Shown one piece after another: positions 28,117 through 37,405 of a stretch of 64,000 nucleotides of DNA. Origin of the DNA: Litchfieldia stipae (GTDB lineage: Bacteria; Bacillota; Bacilli; Bacillales; Bacillaceae_L). A program made the position numbers and the translations under genes. Positions within the stretch are counted from its first letter, which is position 1. Each line of letters begins with the position of its first letter. The stretch covers positions 1 through 64,000 of the forward strand of contig NZ_JACYHA010000015.1 in assembly GCF_014837155.1 (NCBI RefSeq). Direction: 5' to 3'. The notes under the pieces were generated by a model. That model saw only the letters and a program-made list of their open reading frames with translations. It was not told where the DNA came from and did not search any database.

Positions 28117-28554
28117 ATGTATTTTGTAGATCGAGAACATATTGAACAAACACTGATTTATTTGGAGAACAGTCTAGAGCTATTAACAGCTCAAGAAGCG
28201 TGGGAAACCACAATTGAGAAAAAAGCACTTGAGCGAATTGTCCATACAATCATTGAATCAATGGTAGATGTAGGGAATGCGATGATTGATGGTTTTATCA
28301 TGAGAGATCCCGGCAGCTTTGAGGATATCATCATTATTTTAGAGGATGAACGAGTAATTACTGACACAAGAGCTGCAGGCTTAAAAAAGGTGATTGAGCT
28401 AAGAAAGATCCTTGTTCAAGAGTATTTAACAATTGATCATAGCTTGCTCCTAGAGACGATGAAGAAGGAATACGAGCATCTCGCTCTTTTTCCAGAATCG
28501 GTAAGAAACTATCTGGCCAATGAGCTTGGTCCTGTTTCTGCATTCAGAAACTAG
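28117..28554 (+). CDS. yutE: YutE, HepT-like HEPN-fold protein (DUF86)
   Basis: 145 residues, mostly helical. It matches the HepT/DUF86 pattern (LERIVHTIIESMVDVGNAMIDGF ... ELRKILVQEYLTID). In active HepT toxins the motif is R-x4-H-x-Y; here it reads RKILVQEY, so the histidine is glutamine. No MNT-type nucleotidyltransferase partner is adjacent. It is therefore probably not an RNase toxin. Start ATG 28117 follows AAAGGTGG; the GTG at 28105 overlaps that site. Confidence 0.75.
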   Translation: MYFVDREHIEQTLIYLENSLELLTAQEAWETTIEKKALERIVHTIIESMVDVGNAMIDGFIMRDPGSFEDIIIILEDERVITDTRAAGLKKVIELRKILVQEYLTIDHSLLLETMKKEYEHLALFPESVRNYLANELGPVSAFRN

Positions 28555-28555
28555 A

Positions 28556-28590
28556 GCTAGAACGCAGTCCTTGTGATTGCGTTTTTTTAG
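28556..28590 (+). terminator. Terminator of yutE
   Basis: AACGCA and TGCGTT with a short inner stem, followed by T7. Confidence 0.7.
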
Positions 28591-28634
28591 GTGGAATGGA
28601 ACATTCGGGTTACACTAAGTATTGAGGTGAAAGA

Positions 28635-29405
28635 ATGAAACAGTATAAAGGGTATTTAATTGATTTGGATGGAACGATGTATAGAGGCAGTGAAAAGATT
28701 GAAGCAGCAAGTGATTTTGTAAAAGCGCTAGTAAAAAAGGACATTCCCTATTTATTTGTCACAAATAATTCTTCAAGAACACCTGAACAGGTTGCTGAAA
28801 AGTTACTAGAATTTGATATCCCAACGACGAAGGAGCATATTTTTACAACAAGCCAAGCAACGGCGAACTTTATCAATGAACAGGAAAAAGCAGCCTCAGT
28901 GTATGTGATTGGGGAACAAGGGTTAAAGGAAGCAATTAGTGAGAAGGGGTTTATTATCACAGATCAACGTCCCCAGTATGTAGTCATCGGTCTTGATCGA
29001 GAGCTTACATATGAGAAGCTAGCAACTGCTTGTCTTGCTGTTAGGGATGGAGCGAGGTTTATTTCAACAAATGCTGATATCGCGATTCCAACTGAAAGAG
29101 GCCTTGTCCCAGGGAATGGATCGCTAACCTCAGTGATTACTGTCTCAACAGGTGTCCAGCCTATCTTCATTGGGAAACCAGAACAGATCATTATGGAACA
29201 GGCATTAAAGGTATTAGGAACGCCTCTAGCTGACACATTGATGGTCGGGGATAATTATGATACGGATATTATGGCAGGGATGAATACGGGCCTTGATACC
29301 TTATTAGTACATACCGGTGTGACAACTGAAGTCATGCTAGAAACGATTGAAAGAAAACCAACTTACTCTGTAAAAAGTCTGACAGAATGGTTAGCATATA
29401 TCTAA
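28635..29405 (+). CDS. yutF: HAD-superfamily phosphatase YutF (NagD-like)
   Basis: 256 residues. HAD motif I DLDGTMYRG (nucleophile aspartate), motif II FVTNNSSRTPEQ, motif III lysine in FIGKPEQ, and motif IV VGDNYDTDIMAG are all intact, with the C2-type cap between. NagD-like enzymes dephosphorylate nucleotides or sugar phosphates; the substrate is not shown by sequence. Cytoplasmic, monocistronic, ending at a bidirectional terminator. Confidence 0.87.
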   Translation: MKQYKGYLIDLDGTMYRGSEKIEAASDFVKALVKKDIPYLFVTNNSSRTPEQVAEKLLEFDIPTTKEHIFTTSQATANFINEQEKAASVYVIGEQGLKEAISEKGFIITDQRPQYVVIGLDRELTYEKLATACLAVRDGARFISTNADIAIPTERGLVPGNGSLTSVITVSTGVQPIFIGKPEQIIMEQALKVLGTPLADTLMVGDNYDTDIMAGMNTGLDTLLVHTGVTTEVMLETIERKPTYSVKSLTEWLAYI

Positions 29406-29407
29406 CA

Positions 29408-29448
29408 AACTAAAAGCAAGGTACTTAGAATGTACCTTGCTTTTTTCA
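29408..29448. terminator. Bidirectional terminator between yutF and yutG
   Basis: AAAAGCAAGGTAC pairs with GTACCTTGCTTTTTT over a 7-base loop. Confidence 0.9.
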
Positions 29449-29449
29449 A

Positions 29450-29947
29450 TCATTCTGTATTAGCTGCACGATGTGCAAGTCGGCTTGAGGCTGCGGCTGC
29501 AACTGCACCCACTAAATCATCTAAAAATGTATGACACCCAGCTGATTTATCATTTAGTTTTTCCAGGATGCCAGGCTTTTTCTTATCAATATATCCATAA
29601 TTCGTAAACCCAATTGAACCATACACATTAACGATTGAAAAAGCAAGAACCTCGTCAACCCCGTACAATCCTTCATCCGCTTTTATTACTGAAAGGAGAG
29701 GCTCTTCTAACAAATTCTTCTCAGCAAGGATATCTAATTGAATCCCTGTAATAATCGCATTTTGCACCTCACGCTTAGAAAGCACTCGATCAACATTTTC
29801 AATACAGTCTTCAATTTGAAGATTCTGATGGTACTTATGCTGGAGGTAATAGACAAGGTCTGCGATATCCTTAATTGTCACGCCCCTTTCTTCTAACCAG
29901 GTTCTTGCCTTTAATTCAATTGGATCCATTATTTTTTTCTCAGACAT
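29450..29947 (-). CDS. yutG: YutG, PgpA-family phosphatidylglycerophosphatase-like protein
   Basis: 165 residues. The Firmicute PgpA branch begins with a helical region (MDPIELKARTWLEERGVTIKDIADLVYYLQHKY) and ends with KSAGCHTFLDDLVGAVAAAASSRLAHR; the FLDDLVGA aspartates likely bind metal. Unlike Gram-negative PgpA, clear transmembrane helices are not evident. Start ATG 29947 follows GGGTGA by five bases; GTG 29965 lies before that site. The lipid substrate is assigned by family only. Confidence 0.72.
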   Translation of the reverse strand: MSEKKIMDPIELKARTWLEERGVTIKDIADLVYYLQHKYHQNLQIEDCIENVDRVLSKREVQNAIITGIQLDILAEKNLLEEPLLSVIKADEGLYGVDEVLAFSIVNVYGSIGFTNYGYIDKKKPGILEKLNDKSAGCHTFLDDLVGAVAAAASSRLAHRAANTE

Positions 29948-30080
29948 GTTTTCACCCAATCTCACAAATTTTTTTCATGTTCTCTTCATAAATTGAACCG
30001 CAACTATTTTTTTTGTATCCTGTTTATAATTCCCAAGCCAGCAAAAAAAGATAACTTTTCTCAAAACAAAACGTATATCT

Positions 30081-30109
30081 TCATATTGACCGATGAAATT
30101 GTATATATT
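30081..30109 (+). promoter_or_regulatory. Candidate SigE-type promoter of yutH
   Basis: TCATATT at 30081-30087 and TATATATT at 30102-30109, 14 bases apart, resemble the mother-cell SigE consensus (TCATATT and CATACAAT-like). yutH is a spore-coat gene, which fits. Confidence 0.4.
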
Positions 30110-30184
30110 CAGAATAACGTTAAGTTTGTCAGGAGAAGGGGCTTCTTCAGACATATCCCATTTACCTAAGCTGGAGGGAATATT

Positions 30185-31195
30185 ATGAGTACAGAAATTT
30201 CAGAAAACTACGGCTTGCAGGTTCGAAAAATAGAGAGGTTTGGAAAATATCAAGCATTTAAATATAGAAATATACTATATACTATTGTGCCAATAGGTTT
30301 TTTGGAACAGGAAGAAATCATTGAGCTTAAACAATTAAGTGATTACATGATTCAGCAAGGTGAAACAAGTGTTGCACTCATTGTCCCTACAAAGGATGGA
30401 AAGCTTACCTCGATCATCAATGAAAAACCTAGTATGATTCTTAGATGCCCTAGAGCGAATCAGTACAGGGAGAGCCTTACAGGGAGGGATCTTGCCAGCT
30501 TCCATGGGCGAGGGAGAACATTTCCATATCCACTCACTAAAGTAAATCGAATCGGCCAATGGAAGCATCTGTGGGAGAAACGAGTCGATCAAATGGAGTT
30601 GTTTTGGAAAGAACGATTAAATCAGCATCCTACAAACCATTTTGAAAAACAATTTATTGAATCTTTTTTGTACTATGTCGGGTTAACTGAAAATGCGATT
30701 CAGTACTTAGTCGATACTGAAATGGATGACCGACCATTATTAATTGATTCAGCGACAGTTTGTCATGAGCGTTTAACCGTGAAGGAGTGGCAAGAGAGCC
30801 ATCTGATTGAATTGCCAAATAGTTGGGTATTTGATCATGGAAGTCGTGACCTTGCTGAATATATCAGAGACAGTTATTTGCAGGACAATCAGATTGATCA
30901 ACATAAATGGAATCAGTTTTTAGAAGAGTACAATCAAGTAACTCCTATTAGTTCCTTTTCTTGGAGACTACTATATGCCAGGTTGCTATTTCCAATTCAC
31001 TACTTTGAGACGATAGAAGGATATTATCTGACCCAATCAGAAGTACAAAAAATGAGATGTGAAAATCAATTAAACAAAATCCTGAAGAATTCTTCAGGGT
31101 ATGAAACATTTTTGGGAGCTGTTCATGGGCTCATTCATGTTCAACACCGACAAGCAAATGCTCCAGTTGTTCAATGGTTGATGAAAAAAGGTTAA
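30185..31195 (+). CDS. yutH: Spore coat-associated protein YutH
   Basis: 336 residues, soluble, with the CotS/YutH kinase-like fold in degenerate form (ERFGKYQAFKYRNILYTIVPIG, HGRGRTFPYPLTKVNRIGQWKHLWEKRVDQMELFW, VCHERLTVKEWQES, FSWRLLYARLLFPIHYFETIEGYY). The usual kinase catalytic HxD-type loop is not evident. YutH associates with the spore coat in B. subtilis. CTGGAGGG ribosome site before the ATG. A candidate SigE promoter lies upstream. Confidence 0.82.
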   Translation: MSTEISENYGLQVRKIERFGKYQAFKYRNILYTIVPIGFLEQEEIIELKQLSDYMIQQGETSVALIVPTKDGKLTSIINEKPSMILRCPRANQYRESLTGRDLASFHGRGRTFPYPLTKVNRIGQWKHLWEKRVDQMELFWKERLNQHPTNHFEKQFIESFLYYVGLTENAIQYLVDTEMDDRPLLIDSATVCHERLTVKEWQESHLIELPNSWVFDHGSRDLAEYIRDSYLQDNQIDQHKWNQFLEEYNQVTPISSFSWRLLYARLLFPIHYFETIEGYYLTQSEVQKMRCENQLNKILKNSSGYETFLGAVHGLIHVQHRQANAPVVQWLMKKG

Positions 31196-31203
31196 TTTAG
31201 TCT

Positions 31204-31239
31204 CCTTGCTTAGTACGGATTGTAGTGTACTAAGCAAGG
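31204..31239. other. Perfect 13-bp hairpin after yutH, without a T-run
   Basis: CCTTGCTTAGTAC (31204-31216) and GTACTAAGCAAGG (31227-31239) pair perfectly over a 10-base loop. The bases after it are CCTCATTT, so it is an atypical terminator or a transcript-stabilising hairpin. Confidence 0.6.
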
Positions 31240-31355
31240 CCTCATTTGGACAATCTCCTATAATTTTCCTCATTCAAGTGGTCTATAAAATCATTCCTAT
31301 GTTATAATTGTGTATTCATATTATTTAAAAGTTTTGAAAAAAGGAACAATCACAC

Positions 31356-31384
31356 TTGTAAAAAGTGCTAAATCTCTCTATAAT
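31356..31384 (+). promoter_or_regulatory. SigA promoter of hom-thrC-thrB
   Basis: TTGTAA at 31356-31361 and TATAAT at 31379-31384 with a 17-base spacer. The leader of about 50 bases shows no T-box or other known RNA element. Confidence 0.75.
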
Positions 31385-31440
31385 GTCCTTTATAGATAAA
31401 CAATTGTATTTCTGGAGAATACAGCAAGGGGAGTGAAGAA

Positions 31441-32739
31441 ATGAAAAGCATTGGGGTAGGAATATTAGGATTAGGAACAGTTGGATCAGGTGTTGTAAAA
31501 ATTATAAAAAACCATCAGGATAAGCTGATGCACCAGGTTGGATGTCCAATTGAAGTAAAGAAAATCCTAGTTAAAAATATAACAAAAGAACGTGATGTTG
31601 AAGTAAGTCCTAATTTACTTACAACAGACGTGAATGAAGTGATTGAACATCCAGAGGTAGATGTAGTAATCGAAGTAATGGGTGGTATAGAGGAAACAAG
31701 ATCATATATCCTCGCAGCCCTTCGAAATAAAAAGCATGTCGTAACAGCTAATAAGGATTTGGTTGCTGTATATGGTTCAGAAATACACAAACTAGCAAGT
31801 GAAAATCGCTGTGATTTCTATTATGAAGCGAGTGTAGCGGGTGGCATCCCAATCTTAAGAGGATTAGTTGATGGCTTATCTTCAGATAAAATTACTAAGC
31901 TGATGGGAATTGTGAATGGAACAACAAACTTTATCCTAACAAAAATGAGTAAGAATGGGAGCCCATATGAAGAAGTTCTTGCTGAGGCTCAGGCATTAGG
32001 CTTTGCTGAAGCAGATCCAACCTCAGACGTTGAAGGCTTAGATGCTGCAAGAAAGATGGCAATCCTTGCTACATTGGGATTCTCTATGAATATTGACTTA
32101 AGTGATGTCACTGTGAAGGGAATCACTCAAATCACAGAAGAGGATTTGAATTATAGCAAGAGATTAGGCTACACAATGAAATTAATTGGAATTGCACAAC
32201 AGGACGGTGAAAAGGTAGAAGTCAGTGTTCAACCAACCTTACTGCCTGATGAACATCCACTTTCTTCTGTTAATGATGAATATAATGCAGTATATGTCTT
32301 TGGAGAAGCTGTAGGTGAAACGATGTTCTATGGACCAGGGGCTGGTAGTCTACCTACTGCTACTGCGATTGTATCTGATTTGGTTGCTGTGATGAAAAAT
32401 ATGAGGCTTGGCGTAAATGGTCAGAGTAGTATTTCACCACAATATGAGAAAAGCTTAAAAGAGCATTCAGACATTTTCTCTAAGTATTTCTTAAGAATTC
32501 ATGTAAAGGATCAGGTTGGTTCTTTCGCGAAAATTACAACAATCTTTTCTTCACACGGTGTAAGCTTTGAAAAGATTCTCCAATTACCGTTAAAAGAAAA
32601 AGATTTAGCTGAAATCGTTGTTGTGACTCATAGGGCCTCTCTACAGGACTATGAGGAGATCTTGCAACATCTTAGTGATTCAGATGTTGTTGCACAAGTT
32701 AAAAGCTCATATCGTGTTGAAGGAGATGGCGTCCAATGA
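31441..32739 (+). CDS. hom: Homoserine dehydrogenase
   Basis: Reduces aspartate semialdehyde to homoserine, the branch point to threonine and methionine. NAD(P)-binding start [14 protein letters not shown], catalytic region [15 protein letters not shown] and [21 protein letters not shown], and a C-terminal ACT domain ([29 protein letters not shown], residues about 350-425) for feedback by amino acid. 432 residues, full length. The stop overlaps the thrC start by four bases. Confidence 0.95.
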   Translation: MKSIGVGILGLGTVGSGVVKIIKNHQDKLMHQVGCPIEVKKILVKNITKERDVEVSPNLLTTDVNEVIEHPEVDVVIEVMGGIEETRSYILAALRNKKHVVTANKDLVAVYGSEIHKLASENRCDFYYEASVAGGIPILRGLVDGLSSDKITKLMGIVNGTTNFILTKMSKNGSPYEEVLAEAQALGFAEADPTSDVEGLDAARKMAILATLGFSMNIDLSDVTVKGITQITEEDLNYSKRLGYTMKLIGIAQQDGEKVEVSVQPTLLPDEHPLSSVNDEYNAVYVFGEAVGETMFYGPGAGSLPTATAIVSDLVAVMKNMRLGVNGQSSISPQYEKSLKEHSDIFSKYFLRIHVKDQVGSFAKITTIFSSHGVSFEKILQLPLKEKDLAEIVVVTHRASLQDYEEILQHLSDSDVVAQVKSSYRVEGDGVQ

Positions 32740-33800
32740 AATGGAATGGATTAATCGAGGAATTTCAAGAATTCCTCCCTGTAACTGAGAGAACTCCAAA
32801 GCTTACACTTAATGAAGGAAATACTCCATTAATAAAGCTGCATCATTTATCCGAGCAGTTTGGGATTGAATTATATGTGAAAACAGAAGGAACAAACCCA
32901 ACTGGTTCTTTTAAGGATCGTGGAATGGTGATGGCTGTTGCAAAAGCCAAAGAAGAGGGAAGTAATACAGTCATCTGTGCATCAACGGGTAATACGTCTG
33001 CTGCAGCTGCTGCTTATGCTGCAAGAGCGGGGATGCGTTGTATTATTGTCATCCCAGATGGGAAAATTGCGATGGGTAAGCTTGCTCAAGCGGTCATGTA
33101 CGGGGCAGAAATTTATGCAATTCAAGGAAATTTTGATCAGGCACTAAAAATTGTTCGTAAAATTAGTGAAAATGCTCCAATCACATTAGTGAACTCTGTT
33201 AACCCTTACCGCATTGAGGGACAAAAAACAGCTGCATTTGAGGTTTGTGCTCAACTAGGGGGGAAGGCTCCTGATGTACTTGCGATTCCAGTAGGGAATG
33301 CAGGAAACATAACTGCTTATTGGAAAGGCTTCAAAGAATACAATGATAAATATCAATCTGGTCTTCCGCAAATGCATGGATTTGAAGCAGAAGGTTCAGC
33401 TGCGATTGTTCGTGGAGAAGTAATTGAAAATCCAGAAACGATTGCAACAGCGATTCGAATTGGGAATCCGGCAAGCTGGGAGCATGCGGTTAATGCACAG
33501 AAGGAATCTGGTGGTGAGATTGACGAGGTAACGGATGAAGAGATTCTAGAAGCTTATAAGCTTATTGCAAGCAAAGAGGGTGTCTTTGCAGAACCTGCAT
33601 CATGTGCGTCTATTGCTGGGGTAATTAAACATTTAAAACAAGGAAAAATAAGTAAAGGATCTACTGTCGTTGCCGTATTAACGGGGAATGGCTTAAAGGA
33701 TCCAACAACAGCCATTGAAGCAAATGAAATTTCACCAGTTGTATTACCAAGTGATGAAGAGGTTGTATTTGAGCATATCAAAGGAGTCGTTTTGCAATGA
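32736..33800 (+). CDS. thrC: Threonine synthase
   Basis: PLP enzyme converting O-phosphohomoserine to threonine. The PLP lysine lies in [11 protein letters not shown], the substrate loop is [19 protein letters not shown], and the phosphate-binding glycines are in [15 protein letters not shown]. 354 residues. ATGA overlaps with both hom and thrB show tight coupling in hom-thrC-thrB, the B. subtilis order. Confidence 0.95.
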   Translation: MKWNGLIEEFQEFLPVTERTPKLTLNEGNTPLIKLHHLSEQFGIELYVKTEGTNPTGSFKDRGMVMAVAKAKEEGSNTVICASTGNTSAAAAAYAARAGMRCIIVIPDGKIAMGKLAQAVMYGAEIYAIQGNFDQALKIVRKISENAPITLVNSVNPYRIEGQKTAAFEVCAQLGGKAPDVLAIPVGNAGNITAYWKGFKEYNDKYQSGLPQMHGFEAEGSAAIVRGEVIENPETIATAIRIGNPASWEHAVNAQKESGGEIDEVTDEEILEAYKLIASKEGVFAEPASCASIAGVIKHLKQGKISKGSTVVAVLTGNGLKDPTTAIEANEISPVVLPSDEEVVFEHIKGVVLQ

Positions 33801-34705
33801 GTGCCGGAGAAATGTTTCAAATCAAGGTTCCAGGTAGCACCGCTAACCTCGGTCCAGGATTTGACTCAATTGGACTTGCTGTTAACCGTTATTTGACATT
33901 GATCGTCGAACCTAGTGATGAATGGCTATTTATTCCCCTGTCAAAGGATGTTGCAGAAATTCCAACAGGGAAGGATAATTTTGTTTACCAAATTGCCAAA
34001 CAAGTAGCTGATAAATACAATCAGTCACTGCCACCATGTAAAATTCAAATGAAAAGTGATATTCCTCTTGCTAGAGGATTGGGAAGTAGTGCAGCAGCAA
34101 TTATTGCGGCTATTGAGCTAGTGGATCAGCTTTGTGATTTAAGACTTTCTCGTGAAGAAAAACTCCGTCTAGCAAGTGAGTTTGAAGGACATCCAGATAA
34201 TGTAGGTGCGTCTTTATATGGTGGATTGGTTATAGGTAGCCACCGTGAGGACGGCACAGATCTTGTGCAATTGCAGGATGTGGACATGGATATTGTCATT
34301 GTGATTCCACGTTATGAAGTAATGACAAAGGAAGCAAGAGCGGTTCTACCAACCTCATTTTCACGTCAGAATGCAGTTGAAGCAAGCTCTGTGAGTAATG
34401 TCCTGGTTGCAGCACTTGCAACAAAAAACTGGGAATTGGCAGGGAAAATGATGGATCGTGACCTATTTCATCAACCCTATCGACAAGACCTTGTTCCGGA
34501 GATGGCTGATATCATAAAAGCAGCCAAGCTCTCAGGCGCCTTTGGGGTTGCCCTGAGTGGAGCCGGACCTTCAGTGATTTGTTTTACCGAGGTTGGATAC
34601 GCAAGGTCAGTAGTCAAGACAATCGCCCCATTATTTGGGCACTTTATCGTCGACGAATTGAGAATCGAAAATGTAGGTAGCCAAGTTACTTCATTGGTCC
34701 TATAA
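33797..34705 (+). CDS. thrB: Homoserine kinase
   Basis: GHMP kinase that phosphorylates homoserine. N-terminal [22 protein letters not shown] loop [20 protein letters not shown], and C-terminal [17 protein letters not shown] are the three family motifs. 302 residues. Last gene of the threonine operon; a terminator follows. Confidence 0.95.
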   Translation: MSAGEMFQIKVPGSTANLGPGFDSIGLAVNRYLTLIVEPSDEWLFIPLSKDVAEIPTGKDNFVYQIAKQVADKYNQSLPPCKIQMKSDIPLARGLGSSAAAIIAAIELVDQLCDLRLSREEKLRLASEFEGHPDNVGASLYGGLVIGSHREDGTDLVQLQDVDMDIVIVIPRYEVMTKEARAVLPTSFSRQNAVEASSVSNVLVAALATKNWELAGKMMDRDLFHQPYRQDLVPEMADIIKAAKLSGAFGVALSGAGPSVICFTEVGYARSVVKTIAPLFGHFIVDELRIENVGSQVTSLVL

Positions 34706-34738
34706 AAAAAAGCGAAACCGTGTCGGTTTCGCTTTTTA
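34704..34738. terminator. Bidirectional terminator between thrB and yutI
   Basis: AAAAAGCGAAACCG-TGT-CGGTTTCGCTTTTT, symmetrical with A-tract and T-tract. Confidence 0.92.
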
Positions 34739-34753
34739 TATAGAGAAGATTGA

Positions 34754-34993
34754 TTAGAAAACTTGTTCTACTTCAAGGATTCCAGGTACTTCCTCTAATA
34801 GTGCTCTTTCAATCCCAGCTTTAAGAGTAATCGTTGAACTTGGGCAGCTTCCACAAGCACCTAATAAACGAAGCTTTACAATTCCATCTTCTACATCAAC
34901 TAATTCACAATCCCCGCCATCACGAAGAAGGAATGGACGAAGCTTATCTAATACTTCTTGAACTTGCTCTTTTTGGTTCAATTCTACAGTCAT
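34754..34993 (-). CDS. yutI: NifU C-terminal domain protein YutI
   Basis: 79 residues consisting of a single NifU-C (Nfu) domain. The two cluster-binding cysteines are in [13 protein letters not shown]. Nfu proteins carry [4Fe-4S] clusters from the SUF scaffold to target enzymes such as LipA. Convergent with thrB. Confidence 0.9.
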   Translation of the reverse strand: MTVELNQKEQVQEVLDKLRPFLLRDGGDCELVDVEDGIVKLRLLGACGSCPSSTITLKAGIERALLEEVPGILEVEQVF

Positions 34994-35179
34994 TTAAATC
35001 TACTCCTTTCCTTACCTATATTATACTTACTTTATTCGGAAAAATCTATTCTGTGATATGTCTACCATCAAAATTGATGTGGTTGACTACTTTTCATGAA
35101 ATACAATGTAGTGTCTATTTTATCATAAATTTTGTACAATAGAGGAATAAAAAGCTTGGAAAAAGGAGCGAATAATCAA

Positions 35180-35512
35180 ATGGGAACGAAAAGTATTGAA
35201 TTAGTCGTTTATGGAGCAGAGGTGTTATGTCCAAGCTGTGTAAATTTACCATCATCAAAGGAAACGTATGAATGGTTAGAGGCAGCAGTGAGTAGAAAAT
35301 TTCCTAATCAACCATTTTTAATTAGCTATGTTGATATTTATAATCCTCCAGCTGATGATGAACAAAAAAAGCAATTCGCTGAACGTGTCATTGAGGAAGA
35401 TATGTTTTATCCAGTGGTCGTGATTGAGGATGAAATTGTTGGGGAAGGGAACCCAAAGTTGAAGACCATTTATTCTGAGATGGAGAAGTACGGTTACCGT
35501 GAAGAAAATTAA
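35180..35512 (+). CDS. yuzD: YuzD, small thioredoxin-fold protein (DUF1462)
   Basis: 110 residues. CPSC in VYGAEVLCPSCVNLPSSKETYEWL resembles a redox or metal-binding pair; the rest (YVDIYNPPADDEQKKQFAERVIEEDMFYPVVVIEDEIVGEGNPKL) matches DUF1462. Function unknown. Start ATG 35180 follows AAGGAG by about 11 bases; the in-frame ATG at 35132 has no ribosome site. It lies divergent from yutI and converges with yutJ. Confidence 0.78.
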   Translation: MGTKSIELVVYGAEVLCPSCVNLPSSKETYEWLEAAVSRKFPNQPFLISYVDIYNPPADDEQKKQFAERVIEEDMFYPVVVIEDEIVGEGNPKLKTIYSEMEKYGYREEN

Positions 35513-35514
35513 TG

Positions 35515-35545
35515 AAAAAGCTGCCCATTTTGAGCAGCTTTTTTG
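35515..35545. terminator. Bidirectional terminator between yuzD and yutJ
   Basis: AAAAAGCTGC pairs with GCAGCTTTTTT over a 9-base loop. Confidence 0.88.
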
Positions 35546-35549
35546 ATAA

Positions 35550-36617
35550 TCATCCATTATGATATTTATACATCCAAAGGACACCAGACTTTAATAAACG
35601 CGGAACTCGCCCAATAATAGGTCGATCAGCGACTAATCCAAAGCCGTGTTTTTTCCCCAGTGATCCAAGAATTCCTTTTAGCTTAATTGGTGGGAATTCA
35701 GAAGGTGGTTCTTCGTTATTCCAGCGCTTAAGGAGCACTTGGACGATTTGTTCTGCTTGCCCCTCTGCTAATTGGGCACTTGGTGCATACGGTAGACTTG
35801 CGCAGTCACCAACGACATACACATGCTCGTTTGTAGGTAGATTATGTTGGATGGTCAAAACGACTCTCCCTTGAGCATCCTTTTCAACATCCAGCTGTTG
35901 AACCACTTGATTTGGTTGAATTCCTGCAGTCCACACAATGATGTCAAAATCCATAGGTGTATCATGGTTGTAGAGAACATTAGGTTCTACCTTCGTAATA
36001 TTTGCTCCATTAATAATGGTAATATGTCTTTCAGTAAACCAATTTTCAACATAATTGCTTAATCTTTCAGGGAACATCGAAAGAATATGCTGTCCACGAT
36101 CAAATAACGAAATATTAAGGTCAGGTCGACTTTCATTCAGTTCACTTGCTAGCTCAACACCACTTAGTCCTGCACCAACGATGGCTACTTGTGCTCCAGG
36201 AGCTAGATTATTTAATTTTTGATAGGTAAGACGGGAATTATTGATAGATTGAATACTATACGTATTTTCTTTTGCGCCAGGTACATTATGATATTTATCT
36301 TCACATCCAAGTCCAATAACTAAATCGTCATAGGTGATTGGATCTTGATTGTTCAGGTGTACAAGGTTGTTTTCAATATCGATGCTAGTGACATCTCCAT
36401 ATTTAATTGTTAAACGAGGGTGTTCTGGAAATGGGACACGAATATGCTGATCTGCGATTGTACCAGCAGCAAGAGCATAATACTCTGTTTTTAAGCAATG
36501 ATATGGAACGCGATCAATTAACGTTATTTCTATATCTTCAGGTAATTGATTAGGCAAGAGGCGTTGTAAAAGACGCATTCCTCCATAGCCGCCACCAAGA
36601 ATGACTAGATTTTTCAT
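35550..36617 (-). CDS. yutJ: YutJ, NDH-2-like FAD-dependent oxidoreductase
   Basis: 355 residues, pyridine nucleotide-disulfide oxidoreductase fold. FAD motif LGGGYGGMRLLQRL at the N terminus, NAD motif VAIVGAGLSGVELASEL in the middle, and VVGDCASLPYAPSAQLAEGQAEQIV near the C terminus. It is like type II NADH dehydrogenases, but electron acceptor and role are not known. Start ATG 36617 follows AAAGGGGA; the ATG at 36656 would add 13 residues before that site. One of three related flavoproteins within 6 kb (with yumC and yumB). Confidence 0.85.
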   Translation of the reverse strand: MKNLVILGGGYGGMRLLQRLLPNQLPEDIEITLIDRVPYHCLKTEYYALAAGTIADQHIRVPFPEHPRLTIKYGDVTSIDIENNLVHLNNQDPITYDDLVIGLGCEDKYHNVPGAKENTYSIQSINNSRLTYQKLNNLAPGAQVAIVGAGLSGVELASELNESRPDLNISLFDRGQHILSMFPERLSNYVENWFTERHITIINGANITKVEPNVLYNHDTPMDFDIIVWTAGIQPNQVVQQLDVEKDAQGRVVLTIQHNLPTNEHVYVVGDCASLPYAPSAQLAEGQAEQIVQVLLKRWNNEEPPSEFPPIKLKGILGSLGKKHGFGLVADRPIIGRVPRLLKSGVLWMYKYHNG

Positions 36618-36909
36618 ATGAATTTCCCCTTTGCATACGTATGGTTTCGATTTCATCCTCTTTTTGCTATATGATGAGTGCTTTTATATAAAAATGTTAT
36701 TCTAATTAATCAATTAAGTGAAAGAATACGGTATTTGCGGGTAAATATGTTGCTTATTTAACAGAAAACCTTTTCAAAATGACACTAAAAGTATAGCTAA
36801 TTTATGACAAAATAACAACAATTTTCTTGGATGAAGACCTGGTCGATACAGTTTTTATTGACGAAATGGGGGAAACAAGGTAGGATATGTGGCAGTAGAG
36901 GTGATCATA

Positions 36910-37146
36910 GTGCAACCGATTATTGAATTTTGCATTAGCAATTTAGCAAGTGGAGCGCAAAAGGCTTTAGAGAAGCTTGAGAAAGACCCTAATCTAGATA
37001 TCGTTGAATATGGTTGTCTGAGCTATTGTGGAAAATGTGCACGCACGATGTTTGCACTTGTAAACGGTGAAGTCGTAACAGGTTCAACACCCGATGAGCT
37101 AGTGGAGCATATTTATCAATTTTTAGAAGAAAATCCTATGTTTTAA
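36910..37146 (+). CDS. yuzB: YuzB, small cysteine-rich protein (DUF1450)
   Basis: 78 residues. Cysteine at IEFC, then [22 protein letters not shown] with three close cysteines, a likely metal or Fe-S site as in the DUF1450/thioredoxin-like ferredoxin fold. Start GTG 36910 follows GAGGTGATC and gives the length I recall for B. subtilis YuzB; the GTG at 36889 is less likely. Function unknown; the redox neighbourhood suggests an Fe-S or thiol role. Confidence 0.8.
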   Translation: MQPIIEFCISNLASGAQKALEKLEKDPNLDIVEYGCLSYCGKCARTMFALVNGEVVTGSTPDELVEHIYQFLEENPMF

Positions 37147-37162
37147 TAGGTGATTATACATG

Positions 37163-37194
37163 AAAAAAGCTGCCTACGTATGGCAGCTTTTTTT
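37163..37194 (+). terminator. Terminator of yuzB
   Basis: AAAAAAGCTGCC-TACGTAT-GGCAGCTTTTTTT. Confidence 0.9.
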
Positions 37195-37260
37195 ATATAA
37201 TATTAAATAGGGGATAATTCTAATTGTTAACATATATGTTTCACTTTATACTTAAAAAAA

Positions 37261-37375
37261 GGCTGTTTTAAATTTTTAGTAGGCTGAATACACGGAGGCT
37301 CACCGCTCACCCCGCAGGACGCCGAGTGTATTCAGACTGCGGCTTTTTAAAGAAACACTTAATACGAAAACTACC
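37261..37375. repeat. Short copy of the dispersed palindromic repeat, upstream of dapF
   Basis: Ends GGCTGTTTTA (37261) and GAAAACTACC (ending 37375) resemble the terminal repeats of the full copies. The stem TAGGCTGAATACACGG / GAGTGTATTCAGACTGCGG is kept, but the interior is cut to about 30 bases (CTCACCGCTCACCCCGCAGGACG in two parts). No target duplication seen. It ends 21 bases before the dapF ribosome site, in the same orientation as the copy at 38333. Confidence 0.8.
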
Positions 37376-37405
37376 TTTTGAAAACAACAATTTTTGGAGG
37401 ATAAC

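Noticed and set aside
31385-31440. T-box or threonine attenuator before hom
   Set aside because: The leader is about 50 bases and has no specifier or T-box sequence.
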